From Archilochus colubris (Eukaryota; Chordata; Aves; Apodiformes; Trochilidae): a stretch of DNA of 64,000 nt. Of the stretch, positions 24,048-37,020 are shown one piece after another. The notes beneath the pieces are model-generated. The model was not told where the DNA came from and ran no database searches. It saw only the letters and a list, made by a program, of their open reading frames with translations. The stretch spans positions 14,320,609 to 14,384,608 of the forward strand of contig CM041084.1 in the NCBI GenBank assembly GCA_023079485.1, read 5' to 3'. Made by a program: the position numbers and the translations under genes. Position 1 is the stretch's first letter. The number at the start of each line of letters is the position of its first letter.

Positions 24048-27000
24048 CATTTTCATAAAATATCCCATACCTGATGTATTTTATTATAGTAAAATGGATT
24101 GGTTTTATTAAATGGCTGGTTTTATTTACCATCTTGCAACAAGCTTGTTGTTTTATTCAGAGTTACATTTGTTGGTAGGCAACTCCAACAGACACCTTGG
24201 TGGGACCATTCAGGGTTTAGGATGGAGGAATTCACCCTCAACCTCCCCAGTTCTCTCTCCCTGATAGAAGACATTCCCACTACAAGCCTTACTTTTAGAA
24301 AGGATTTATGAGAACAAATCTGCCACCACCACTCTTGGGTTGCAGTTCACCTCACTGACACAAGCAGCCCAAGCCTTCCACCCTCTGGATGTCATATACA
24401 CCCCTTGTGACTTGCTCTTAGAGGGCTGATTTTTACTAGGGAGTAAGGTCCATTTTTGCCAAGTTGCTCCACTGAGCCTCTGCTCCAGCAGTACTGGTAG
24501 GTAGGTACTAATACTGGTAGCTACTAGTATGTTTGTACTGATGAGCTCCCCCAAAATTTCCACTGAAGTCATCATGACTTACCCAGCCATGGCCAAATCT
24601 CCTAACACAAAGCATAAAAGTTGCTGTTGGGAGCAAATGCTGCAAGAGTGATCCACTGGGACTAATTTGGCCTTCAGCTGGGTACTGAACTAATTTGTGG
24701 AACATATGCTCATTGATAGGGAGACCGTCAAGGATTTTGCACGCAGACCAGAAGTTTTGAATTGCACATTTCTAGTTTTATGCAATATTTGCCTTTTTGT
24801 TTCTTTTCAATACTGAGCAATCTCCACATTAAAGTTTGTCAGGTCTTTATGTTACACATATGAATACTGCAAATATTGTCAGTATGTGACTAGGTTAAAT
24901 TCTCATGAACAAAAATTTTACTTTAGCTACTTTAAATCTCCTGGCAAAAATAATGTACTTATTAGCACTGATTTGATGATTGCTGACAAAGTATGAAGCC
25001 TTTTTTCCTCAAGATAGTGGTGCCATGGACACCTGTTTGAAGAATTAAATGGAACTACAGCAATGTTCCTGAGCAAAACTTGGTTTTGTGGTCAGTATAG
25101 GGATTGCTTTCAGAAGACAGAAGTGAAGGTTGCTGTCCATATAATCAATAAATCCAAATTCCTTAGAATCCACTTCATTGCCCTTTGTTTCTGTGATAAT
25201 CAGCCACGGGGCTCTTTGAGGAAAAATCAATGGCAATAGAGTTAGTTAGTGAAAAAAATAAATCTGTAAAGTGAATCCATTGAGGATGAAGTTCAGAAAA
25301 GAGAGACAAGTATTTTTAAGATAAGAAAATTCTCTTTCTTTCATTTAGGCTAAATTAATTAGCCTAGAAGCTAACAACTACTTAGCATTAAACCTGCAGT
25401 TTTCCACACTTAATAGGCTGCATAAAGGAAAGACAAAAGTGGTACAGTGAGATCTGAAGTACATTTCAGAACGTAACTTGTAAAGCTGAAAGAAAAAGAA
25501 GGGAAGATGGAATTAACAGGTGGGTCTGCTACAAACAGGAGTGCCAGGAGTGTGTAAGTCTGGGGCTCAAATATTAGGGTCACAGCCTGTAAAGAGGGTC
25601 TTTGACAGGAAGAGACAAACAAAGCCTATTATTATTTCAGCAATCAAATATACCAGTAGCTACATAGTCACAGTGTTGAGCCCGGACCCATTTCCTTGCC
25701 TTTTGACAGTACAGAAGATACAATTATACCACAAAAGACAGATACATGGGAGAGGCAAGGGCAGCACAGCAGATGTAAGGCCCTCTGGCATAATGGAAAC
25801 AACAGCAGTGCCTGACTGCACAAACGTGCTGCTGGACCAGAGGTGCCTGTCTCAGTAGAGATGGAGGCTCCTCAGTCCTCATAAATTACATTTTATGAGG
25901 CACATGAGGACTTAGCAGATGCATACTAGTATAGCACTAAAATTGACCCTTGTAAGTTTTTTCCTCTGTACAATTAGTCTATTTCCAAGCCAACCCCCTA
26001 CCCCTTTTCGCAAAGTCAAATGTTGAAGTTAGTTTTGATTTTCAGATCATGGCATCTGGATGTTAGATCCCGGAAGAAATTATTCTTCCCATTCCTTAAT
26101 TTTCTTTTGCAGTGCATTATAGCATATTGGTGCAAGCAACATTAATTTGTTAGAGCTTGAATTTCTTCCTTTATACTATTTGATTCCTCAAGTCACCCAT
26201 AACCATAAATTTATCCACAAGTGTTTGTTAAATTATAAAATTTATCTGGGGTTTTTTTGCTATGGGATACTGTGTATAGCTGTTTTATTTGCAGATTAAT
26301 CCCCCTGCAGACCCTAATTACTTTTCTACAGTAGGTCAGTTCTCTATATACATTTCTATTCTCATTGCTACACACAATCAAACTCTAATCTTATCACCTG
26401 AGGACTGATGGTATCTCAACATTTATAACTGAAAATCTTATTAAAAAATCTTCTGGTATTTTTCACAGATGGATGGAGTCTTATAATGTGTCCAAACCTA
26501 ATTCCACCCTCAATAATCATATTCTCCTATTTAAATTTACATTGTTTTTATTCGTCTCTCAGACATTTGATTCATGTCCCTGTCATCGTACAGCATCACC
26601 GTGCACCATTCACTGTGTTTTATTACAGACAGTTGTGTTTTCATAGTGAGGTGGGTCAAATTGAAAAAGGAATTACAGTCTTACTGGAGCATCATTAGTA
26701 CCAGACAGAGAGGTCAGACAGTGCTCTCAAGGGAAGAAGGTATGGAGGAGGCTTTGCAGGGTTTGGCAAGTGTTTCTGTGACAAAGAATGAGGGATTTAA
26801 TCATGAGAGATTGGAGGATGAAAGGCTTGCCTGAGGAAACAAGTATTTCAAGTAACATGAGCTGCAAATGGAATGATCAGAAAACTCCAATGTTTAGTAC
26901 TTTGATTTTTCCCTCAAAAAAAAAATTACTTGACAATTATAAAAAAATTTCATAATAGAAATGTCTCTGGCAACTGTTATGTACTTTTACATCCTCAGGC

Positions 27001-27816
27001 ACAGAAGAAGGGAGTGTTGTTACCAATCCTCCTGTTAGCTGAACCTACATGGTGGCTTTCTACACTCAGATGCAACAGGTGTGGACATGTCTTTGAAGAC
27101 CCAGGCAGCACCTCAGGACTATACGATTGGCATTCTTTAGGCACCATTTTTATCCTGAGTGCCTCTACTCCCTTCCCTTTCATCTCTAACATGTTGTTTT
27201 ATGCCATTTGTTTCAAAAGTAAATTGCCTGGGCTGAACTACTGGGTTTTTATTACTTCCTACTGTTAATATATTTTTCCTTAGTGCAATTCATTCTCCCT
27301 CAGTGCTCAAATACTTTTATAAACATTTCCCTGTGCATTACTAAGGTATGCATAGCATGAAATAGCCTTACCCAGTGTCTCACACTGTGAGAGATAAGAG
27401 AAGAGCCCACCTAGACCCACCCCTCCTTTTCCACATCCCTGCCAGGGCTGTGTTTTCTAAGTTAGGGACCCAGACACTACGACTTTAATAAATAATCTAC
27501 CTTTCAGGGGCCCTCAATGTTTTCTACATCAGTCTTGATATCTTTGCGTTAATTCATTAATTAAATATTAATACCAATCTTCCTACCAAATATTTACTTA
27601 CCAGCTTCATAACTGTTAGCATACCAGAGGGAGTCACACTCATTTTTCATTTCAAGTCTACAAACTAGATCCCAATGTTTTATCTTTCTCTCCTTTTAAC
27701 CTTCTAATATAACTTTTTCCCATAGCTCTATAAGCAAGGGAAAAAAACTGAGAAAACTTAAAATGAAGGCATAGGTGTGTCCACTTTCTGTCTATGTGAC
27801 TGAAAGGATCAACTGA

Positions 27817-27818
<2 letters not shown>

Positions 27819-27851
<33 letters not shown>
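27819..27851 (+). repeat. 33-base poly(A) tract
   Basis: An uninterrupted A33 directly follows GAAT, so that an AATAAA-like hexamer runs straight into the tract. It could be a simple mononucleotide repeat or the tail of a degraded retroposed sequence. I see no recognisable gene upstream and no clear target-site duplication. Confidence 0.85.
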
Positions 27852-27853
<2 letters not shown>

Positions 27854-28386
27854 TGTTTTTTTTCTCCTGGACTGTTATTTTGTGAATTAAAGAGGAAAGC
27901 AACCAGACTGGTTGGAGCTGGTGTCTGAGATCCCTGGGAAGCAGTAAGGAATCAGCCACTGGAGCCTTCTGAAAACTGTGCTGCAACATCTGGAAAGGTT
28001 CAACAATTCCACAAAGTGACGGGAGCAAAGGATCATTGAAGTAGTCAGACAATGAAGATACTGGTTTAGTCCAAGAATGGCTGACAAACTGGAAGAAAAG
28101 AAGGAAAAAATTTAGTGTTAAGAACAGATGAGAAAGGACCTCCTTATACTAGGTTCCACTAGTTTCCTTTTTAACCACTCCTCAAAAGGCAGGAAGCAAA
28201 GCAAGGAATGAATTCAAGTACAACTCAGTCCCACCTACAGCTCATGTTGACTAATTCCTGTCCTACAGCTCTGAGACTGAGGCAAGAAGCTGGTTGCCAC
28301 CACCCTTTGTGTGAAAGATCTCTGACCCTCAACGCCAGCTCCTTTGCATGTCCTCAGAACAGTTACATGCAGGAAGTGATACCACT

Positions 28387-28423
28387 TTGCCCACATATTA
28401 AATACCATTGCCCACATATTAAA
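28387..28423. repeat. Two-copy short direct repeat
   Basis: TTGCCCACATATTAAA occurs at 28387-28402 and again at 28408-28423, a 21-base period. It is a small local duplication. Confidence 0.85.
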
Positions 28424-31400
28424 ACACACTTTTTCTTGCCATACTGTCTTCCTTTTCTATGTCTTTGGCCCTTCTTCTTCTTATGAAAAGGCCTTCCAAA
28501 TAAGCCATGCTTCCCCAAATTCTCTTTCTTGCACCATGCAAGTGAGGGTCCCAGTGAGGGACCAGACCTCTTCTTTGCTCAGCTAATGCTGCTCTGTTGC
28601 CCCAGCCCCCCTGCCCTAATAGCTGTTTTGCACCACTACCTTGTTTGCTCTAGGAGGTTACTGAAAGTTCATTTTAAATCTAGACTCTTATTTCAGTGCC
28701 ATAATCTGTAGGCAACTAAGGATCATCTTTACTACTTTTAATGAGTCTTTTCACAATCTATTCCCTTTTCTTCATGCATCCTGAGGTCTTAAAGTGGTCA
28801 ACTTAAACCCATATATCTTGATAAAGTGGCTGAATTACTGCTGCTGAATGGTAGGCCATTATCTACAATTAGTTTATGGCTCTTAATAGCTATTATTGCA
28901 GAAGATGGATTTCTCTATAGCGTAAGTGTCTTACTACAGATCCTGTTAGCACTCTTGCTTTTGAAAAGTCAAGTGGTAGCTGCCTTCTGGAAAAGATCAG
29001 GTTACTCTCCAGGCTGAAATAAACCGGTACCAGCTTATTACACTGTGTAGTAAACAGTTTACGTGAATATAAGGACTATTTTTGGTTCTTTGTCATGTAC
29101 TGTATGTAATATTGTAAATGTGCATGGCACTACATAGACAACGAGACTGAAGAAAAGGTGTGAAGTTGTCACCAAGTAGCTTCAGAAAAACACCAAACAT
29201 CTGTAAGTCAAAAGCAGGGGATGTAGTAACTTCCCTCAGAATAGCAGCTCTTCTTTTTCTGTTTATAGAAGTATGGTGGTTAGAACAGTTAGAATAAGTG
29301 TGTGTCAATTCACTGGAGAAAACTATGGATTTATGAATCTCCTTGAGGAAGTGCCTTCTGATAAAGGACATGAAGGAGCAGAGAGTAGAAGCAGAGTAGA
29401 TGGGGTCATGAACTTCATTTTACTTCTCATCATGAGTAATAGTGCTAAACTGATAGTCAGTCAGATCTCTCATTTTCTTTAATTTAACGCTATTCTTCTT
29501 GCTCCTTGCATTACTGACCCCGCATTATAACTGAACCATGTGTTTTATTGCAATGCTAAGCACTGCTATAAATGCATATGAGCAGATTTCAGTGGTTTTT
29601 ATACTGCAGAGTTATGTGTGGCGAGTTTTGTTCTCTTCATATAAAGAACCATCTCAGAGCTAACAGCTTATATTATTTTAATAAAGTCTCATTTCACACA
29701 GGCTGTGAACTGTAATACAGATTGCAGTTTCTTCTGGGCTTCAGATATAATGCACAGCTCAGCACAAGTCTGACCTTTGTGGTTCTATATGGGCACATAC
29801 TCACTGAAGGCACTTCATTAGGTACCAACAGCAAGAGAGCTTTCAGCTGCTGATGATTGGCAATAGATAAATTCTAAGCAATAACAGTGTGCATATTAAA
29901 TACAATAAGCACACAGATATACATATCTCCTGAGACACAACCACGATCCTACAACAGAAAGTGAAGAAGTACTAGCATAGAGAGTTTGCCTAAAGGTAAA
30001 GGTTTGTGTGATCAAAGGTTTGTGACATCAAACATCTGAAGGTTATACTCAGGTTTGGGGATTCCTTGTGACAAGGTAATGCACTTAGAAATGCAAAGAG
30101 CTCTCTACAGGCAGAACTATTTTCAAGTTGCTCTCATGTTGCACTTCTAGCTCAGTTCCTAGCTCAGATTCTGTAGACTGAAAACAATCTTTAATATTCA
30201 GCAAATATTTTCCCCCGCTACTTCATGCACACAACATTTTTTGAGCTAAAGGAACTTGTATTTAATGTTTATATTGGGATAGTGCCTACGGGATGACAAA
30301 ATTGTGGTCCTGTAGTGCAAAACAACATGAAAAGTTACAGAAAATGTACTAATGTACAGATAATGTGCCTCACAGGCAGGAACTGTAATGTGGCTGCTAT
30401 GAGCATAGAGGGTTCTGAGTGCAACCTTTATCGCCAGCTCTGTCTCATGTATCTTCCAGGGCTGTTGCTGTTTGTTTTTGTTGGGTTTTTTTAAGAGCAA
30501 TACATGGAAAGTATGGAATGTAGTACAAATGTGACCAATTAGCCTTTAAGGGTAGCATTCAGCTCATCTACCACTGGCTAAGTTGGACATCATCTCCAAA
30601 TTGTAAGTTATATGCACTGCTCCTGACACCTATCTCAGGATGGGGTGCAATTTTCTCTTAGAGTATCAGTTTCTTGTGTATAGAACAGTCTAAATTAATA
30701 GTTCAGATTTAAAGTTATATATTTTGGGTGGGTCAAATCAAATTAATAATTTCCTTACTGTTTCTAGTGATCAAAAAATAGTTGTGGTTTTGTTCAGTTT
30801 CCCAAAAATCTGAATCACTTTGACTGATTTTTACCATTGGTCCACCTGCTAACCCACTAGCAGAAGCAGAAGAAAACCATTTAGGTTACAGTAGGACTCT
30901 CAAAACTCACAGGTTTGATTTCAGTAATGGAGGCAAATACACAGTGTGGGAGTAGGTAAAATATTGGTTCCTTAATTAGCACCTACAGCATTATGATATG
31001 CCTTGAAGAAGTCTTAACCAATCCTCATACTTAGGCAGACTTGGATCTGGCTGTGTCTTATTCCAAGTCTAGAAATAAGAATTAAACAAGGATTTTTAAG
31101 GGCTTGTTAAATTTGCTTCTTAAAATGGTTTTGCTCTGGCGACTACAAGCTAATTATACTGTATTCCTACTGTGCTGCAGTTTAGACTGATCGTTGCCTA
31201 CCTCAAGATCTGTTCATCTTCTTACTTCCGTCTTGTGTTTTGGTTTCACTCTAACCTACATGTATAACTTCACACACAGCTATAGGGTTTTTTCTAGGAG
31301 ATTTGATCTACCTGCGATTTTATTCTCTGGTACTCCTTCTGACTCAGTGAATACAAAGCATATCTGTCAGAAGTGCTCCTCTTTGTTCTCTCTAGGAAGT

Positions 31401-33892
31401 CTCAAACTTCTGCAACTTATAGCTATATTTCATAAATTCTCATGCATTTCAAACATTATTTTAGATGGTTTGTTAAGTATTTTTCTCAGCAAGAAACACA
31501 TGACAGGCAGCATGAAGGATGACCCAAAATCACTATCTGCTTTTGATACAGGACATATTAATGAAACCTGACAGAACCTTGAAATGACCTGGAAGAAACA
31601 ATCAGAAGTGTCAGTAAGCATTATTATAGAAATTGTTATTGACACCACTGTGCTTGCAGTGAACCCCAAGATCTTTTCTTATAACCTCATACTAGGAAAA
31701 CTCATATTTCTCATCTGAATATGCATTTTAACACAAAGGTCATGACATCTTCCCCCTTTTTGCACTTGTGTGGGCAAACAGGACAAGCCCCAGTATGTCA
31801 TTTAAATCACCATCTTCATGAAGTTTGTTCTGATTTTTTAGTGCTTGCTACACCAAAGAGACAGAGACAAGAATATTATCTCCATGCTACTTTTCAATAT
31901 ATCTAGGAATCTCCACATTTCAAAGGGCTTTGATTTTCATCACTTCCAAGCCCATTTTCTGTTTTTCCATCTTCACTGTGCAGAATGAAGATATTGATTT
32001 GTTGCTGCTCTCCTCTATCATTCTAAAAAAAATGTCTTTTTTTTCTCTTTTATAATTATTGCCTCAGGTCAGTGCAAGTTCTATAACAAATACAAATGCA
32101 TACAAGAGACAGCTGTGATCCCCTAGGTACATATGTTATCAAATGGCTGGAAGATATTGTATAAACAAATGCAAATGATAGAGAAATGGGAAATGGCTCA
32201 TCATTTCCAAATCCTTTAAATAGAACTAAGTAGACATCACAAAATCTGCCAAGCCATGCTGAACTGGGAAAAGCTTTGAGCAATCAAGATGTCCTTGCTC
32301 TTTGTGCTAATGGTGCTGCCAGAACCAATTCCATGGGCCTGACTCAAGTAGCCAAAACAATCAGATGGAGCTTTGAAGAAGAAATGTTCAGGGACACTGC
32401 CCACTGTTACCAGCTGAAAAACAAGGCCACTGTCTTAGAGGATTATTAGCAGACAGGTAATAAGGGACACAGGAAAAGGAGACTGGAGAAAAACTTTTGA
32501 AATGCAACATAAATGCTAACCAATTGCAGAAGCAGGAAAAACTGGTCATTAGTCATTCACACACGTTTTCAAATACACATTTTTCACCGACTTTTGCAAA
32601 GGACACAAATTCAGTTTTTATCATAACACCTTACATATAGCTTCCAGCATGGAAACTAGTTTTTACTTTAAATGCAGTATAGTAGCTGATGCTACCATAT
32701 GAAAACCAGGACCTGTAAGTTCGTATGGGACATTCAAAATGTGAGAAAACCTCAGACAAAAAGTTTCATATAAATACTGTTACTAACAAATATACATATA
32801 GCAACTTTTTATATAATTTCCTAAAGCTTTCACTCCTCAAGCAGCTGAAATAATTTCTGGCCCCTAAACATGTTGTTAGGTGCATAACTGCATGCAGATA
32901 CTGGTTCACTTGAGGCACTTAACTCATAGAACTCAATAAATGTCCAATTTAGCTGTTCTGAATTGTTGTCTGTGAGAGTTTATTTCTCTCAATACAAAAG
33001 AAATGTTATAATACAAGTTTACTTTTCTCCTCTACCCCAAATCAGTTCCAATGCTCAACTTCAGCTGTAAATTACTATTCAGTGTAAGCCAAAATCTCAA
33101 GAACTTGCTGGCTTGTTTGCTATTGGCAAATACATTGTGATCATTTAGCAGTTTTTCAGGGTTTCTTTAACTCTTTTGCTCTTAATTGCACTTGAAAGAA
33201 TTAAAACATAGGTGATTGATTAATGTGCACATAGGATCTGTTCAAGATTTTTGACCCAAAAACCTGTTGGCCATCATGTGCAGCAGCATAAATAAGTAAC
33301 ATTTTAAAATACATCTGTAAGATTTGGCATCATGTCAATATTTCACACACAACAAAACTATGTGACTGTAAAATGTATTTGATGGCCATTGGTAGTGACA
33401 GGACTTGTCTTTTTAAATTTCATCTCATCTCTAGAGTAATTGAACTTTGGTGCAGCTGCTGGAAGCTCAAGTTCTACTTTCCGAGACATCATTATCCTTT
33501 TATTGCAAAGACTTCACTCTTTTCCAAACACTGAAGAGCAACGCAGAACCAACTCTGAGAATGAATGTTCCAAAGATCATGGGTATTTTTAGACCTTTAA
33601 AACAAGCTAGCTCTGTGGACTGAATGAAAACATATCTTGTCAGCCAATCAAGATTAAATGATCGCCTGAAGCAGGGGTTTGTCATTCTGAGAACATTTTT
33701 AAAGCTTGGTTTAAAACGTGTGAGAACACAAATTCAAGTATATTGAAGGACTCACTGAAGAGCAAATAAAATACTTTATATTTTATATGTGACCCTAGGT
33801 TCTCCATGGACAGAATGATTAAATAAAAGTGAAGTAATTCATTAAGCAAAGAGGTTGAGTGCAGTTTTCTAACATGTCTTCATCTCTGCACA

Positions 33893-33955
33893 GACAACTA
33901 TTTCTATTTTCTGTTTCTATTGTTTTCTTTTGCTTGTGAAATAGAAACAGTTGTC
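33893..33955. repeat. Inverted repeat, 16-bp arms with 31-base loop
   Basis: GACAACTATTTCTATT at 33893-33908 pairs with AATAGAAACAGTTGTC at 33940-33955, with 15 of 16 positions complementary. The loop is pyrimidine-rich and itself contains CTGTTTCTATT (33911-33921), which can pair with the same right arm. Two alternative stems therefore compete. No function is known. Confidence 0.8.
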
Positions 33956-34118
33956 ATCAACACTCTTGGCTTTTCACTAAAACAGAATATTTGGCTGTGG
34001 CAAATTGTCCAGTTTCTGTAACTGCTCAGTGTACAGATTCAGCTGTATCTTTTCTGAAGACTGCACTGAAAGCCTAACAAGAAGATACACAATTTAGCCA
34101 TATTACTGCCTCCAGCAC

Positions 34119-34441
34119 TTAATTAAAGAGGGTGCTACTGGAGAAGTGGATTTAATCCCAGTGTTTTAATTAAATTCTAGCTTGGCATAAATCCACCTGT
34201 CTGGATTCAATTGGATATAGTTCTCCTCCCATCTTGCTCCAGACATTACTGTTGCCTGCTCCCACTGAACCGCAGCACTGGTTCTCCCATTGCATTTCAG
34301 CACAAATAAAGGCAGTCCTCAAATACAGAGAGACTCTTAAATAAAGGGATGTAGCATCAAAGTTACAATTTAAGCCTGAAGTGTCACACCATTTACGTGT
34401 TCAAATTGCCTGAGGCAGGCAGTTATGTTTACACTTTGATC
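34119..34441. promoter_or_regulatory. Candidate enhancer: homeodomain/FOX/TCF motif cluster
   Basis: Two TTAATTAA sites (34119-34126 and 34166-34173) flank a GGATTTAATCC palindrome (34148-34158) carrying an OTX/bicoid-type TAATCC. TGTTTAC (34426-34432) and CTTTGATC (34434-34441) resemble FOX and TCF/LEF sites. These motifs are short and occur by chance in AT-rich DNA, so this is a pattern-based suggestion only. Confidence 0.2.
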
Positions 34442-37020
34442 TCATACTGAGTGTGATGGTGCAGCAGTGCACGGACCTCACTGCAGATTACTACAAGTAG
34501 TTTGGAAAGGCATCCTCTGTACAGTGACCAAGAGCAAAGGTATCACTTCAGAACTGTACTGGACAAGTTTATACAATCTGCAGTGATTTCATTAGGAACT
34601 GTAGAGAGAACAGAGATTTCCCACTTGGAGTAGCAGAAAGGATGAAGTCAAAATCCTGAATGCATTGAAGGTGGGAAGTATTTTGCAGCTTCATTTTACT
34701 CATCTTTGAAAAATATAACTAATTAAACTCAAAAGCTTTCAGAGAAGTAGATTTCTTGGGGGTAGGGCTGTAACAAGGAAGTTAAAAAACTAATGCTATT
34801 AAAAGTCATGCCAGTAGTCTAGGAGTCGTAAACTTCCAAGTAGTGGAGAGGAAGTGAGCATGACCCAAGGTGTAGTTTGACTGATGTAATGGTGGAAAGA
34901 GCTCGGAATCATGTAGATAAGTATAGTCACCAGGTTGTCATTCTTTCACCAAAAAGAAAATAAAGCTACACAAAATGGAGGTTTCATTTTGTTCCACTGG
35001 GTGCAATGATTTTTAAACCCTGACGTTATTCTTGTAACAAAAACTCTGGTCATTTGGTCTCTTGTCAAAGTGTTGCTTTGGCATATCAATGGAGAAATGG
35101 AGAGGACAAGGGTGGAAGGAAGCAAGCAAAGAGGCTTCGAAGCAGAAAACTTAAAAGGAGGAAGTTAACATCCTCTCTGCTAAACACCAGAGAAAGAAAT
35201 CAAGTGCTGAGTTACAGCAATGAGATTCATCTGCATTCTCTCTAGTCGTCCAAAAGTGAGGCCTAAGCTAGCCAGCCAGTTTCCTTCTGTGAGTAGAGAT
35301 GGGCGCTTCCAGATGGCAATTCAGCTCAAAATTCTTGAATTTCTATCTTAGGAAATGACAAATCCCCAGTGTACTCCAGCAGCCATGTAGCTACACACCA
35401 CCACTGACTCCAAGCTTCTTAGTTAATTAGAGTTGAAATGTCACCATCCGCATTGCTCACCACTCCCACAGCCCTAATCCTCTCTCACATCTTGCTGTTT
35501 CTGCTCATCCTTTCACTCCCTTCTTCAGGCATAGGAAAAAAACTGTTGAAACATTTGAACTTCTGGAGAAAATACTGCTGGGAAGGAGAGAGCACAGAGC
35601 ATGTGATCCATTAGATTTTAGAACTATGGAAAATGAGACACATCTGAACACAGATACTGGTCTGTACCAATATGATGGCTGTTTCCCCTTAGTTGGCATA
35701 TGTAAGATACTGAGACTACACCCCTCCCCACATGAAAGCAAATACTAAGAAATGCACATGTTTACCAGCCTGAAAGTTTTGCCACATAATACCAGTACAA
35801 CCTCTCAGGCACTTGCCAGTTTCATTCTCTGAAAAGCATTTGCCCCTTTCGGTTTGCCCTCTCTACCAGTTCTGCCGTTAAAAAGACTTTTTGCCAGGCA
35901 ACATTAGTGCCCAAGAAGGAGATATTGGGGGGGAGGGTTGAGGTGGGAGGGACAGGAGAAAAGACATTTCCTACTGAAAATAACTGCATAATTGTGGTGA
36001 ATCATACCACAATGTGCACTGTGGCTTGCTGAGCTTACTTGAGTCCAGCATTATGAAACTAAATGCATTCAGTTACCTGGCAGGAGACAAATGGCTAACT
36101 CAAAGTTGTATGCGCCCAGATTCATCCTTATAGAAAATTACAAAATAGCAAGAGGTATCTTTTGTTTTGTTGTTTTAATTTAGAGTATGCAAAAGCTGAT
36201 AGATGCACAAGGCTTCACACTGAGCAAATTCTGGAGATCGGAAAGTACCTTGTAAACTCATTTGAACCTCAAGTGGCCAATAACCCCACGCTGCCAGGAA
36301 ACACCCTGAACTCCATATTCGCACATAGTCCAGAGAGTGGTTATTTCACTGCAATGATCCATGTCTACGTTTTGTTATACTTTTCTCTTTCATGACCCTT
36401 TCAACATCAATGCCAGTGTCAGGAATTTCTTTTCCTCAGCAAAGCATTTCCCTCCTCCATGCTGTGTTGCAAACATCTTGTTACTTTGTGCATTACTTTA
36501 TTGTTATGACTAGATTTCAGGCTGGAAGAGCATCTGAATGCCCCTCTCAATTTATCATTTATGTCTAGATAAATTATTTCAAAGCATTTTTATGTCACAA
36601 AAGAGAAACAGATAACCCTAATCAAATGAAGACCTAAGAAGTCTCTGTGATCTTCGACCCACCAAGACCATGGAACAAGTTACAGACATTGAGCATGAGT
36701 CCTATCAAACTTTCATCAGTCATCCTTCTCTTGCTCTTGAAATTTTCCACTGGTTTCCACTCCTTGCCTGCTTACCCATTCCATTATGTCTGCAGGAGGC
36801 TTGGGTTTGGTCCCACACCTTCTGAGGCAGCACTCATGCTGCAAGAGGATGTGGAAATGAGAAAATTTGCCAACAACCAGATTCCCTGCCTCTGCCTAAC
36901 ACAGAGATTGTGCTTGGTGTGCATGAAGATGAAAGCACTTCTCGAAGTGCAAATTATCTCCACACTTTCAGAGCTAACCTCCCACAGTGACACCTTTGCT
37001 TTGCAGTCCCAGCACTTTGG
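34442..37020. other. Intergenic, no gene recognised
   Basis: The region holds a G-rich run near 35926-35952 and the beginning of the longest open frame in the window (36647-37273). No known domain or repeat was recognised. Confidence 0.6.

Larger units (their letters stand above)
20687..24130 (+). other. NRP1: NRP1 3' untranslated region
   Basis: The region follows the TGA stop and becomes very AT-rich beyond about 23.5 kb. The segment at about 23640-24060 resembles, from memory, the distal human NRP1 3' UTR (for example ATGAACAGCGAAGCCTTAAC and CAGACACTGAGTAGCATAAA), so the transcript probably extends at least to about 24060. Candidate poly(A) hexamers are AATAAA at 22147 and 23571, and ATTAAA at 24042 and 24107. 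A CT-rich microsatellite lies at about 21727-21757. The 3' end is inferred; cleavage is likely between about 24060 and 24130. Small open frames here (for example 22360-22671) are not supported as genes. Confidence 0.75.
24131..34100. other. Intergenic region downstream of NRP1
   Basis: This is AT-rich sequence with no recognisable coding gene on either strand. Open frames are short (at most about 125 codons), lack domains and look like chance. It contains a 33-base A-run at 27819-27851, a 16-base direct repeat with 21-bp spacing at 28387-28423, and a hairpin-capable inverted repeat at 33893-33955. Confidence 0.7.

Noticed and set aside
36162..36395. Open frame preceded by a T-rich AG that looks like a splice acceptor (possible exon of an unknown gene)
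   Set aside because: The sequence matches no family I know, the upstream frame and partner exons are not visible, and such acceptors are common by chance.
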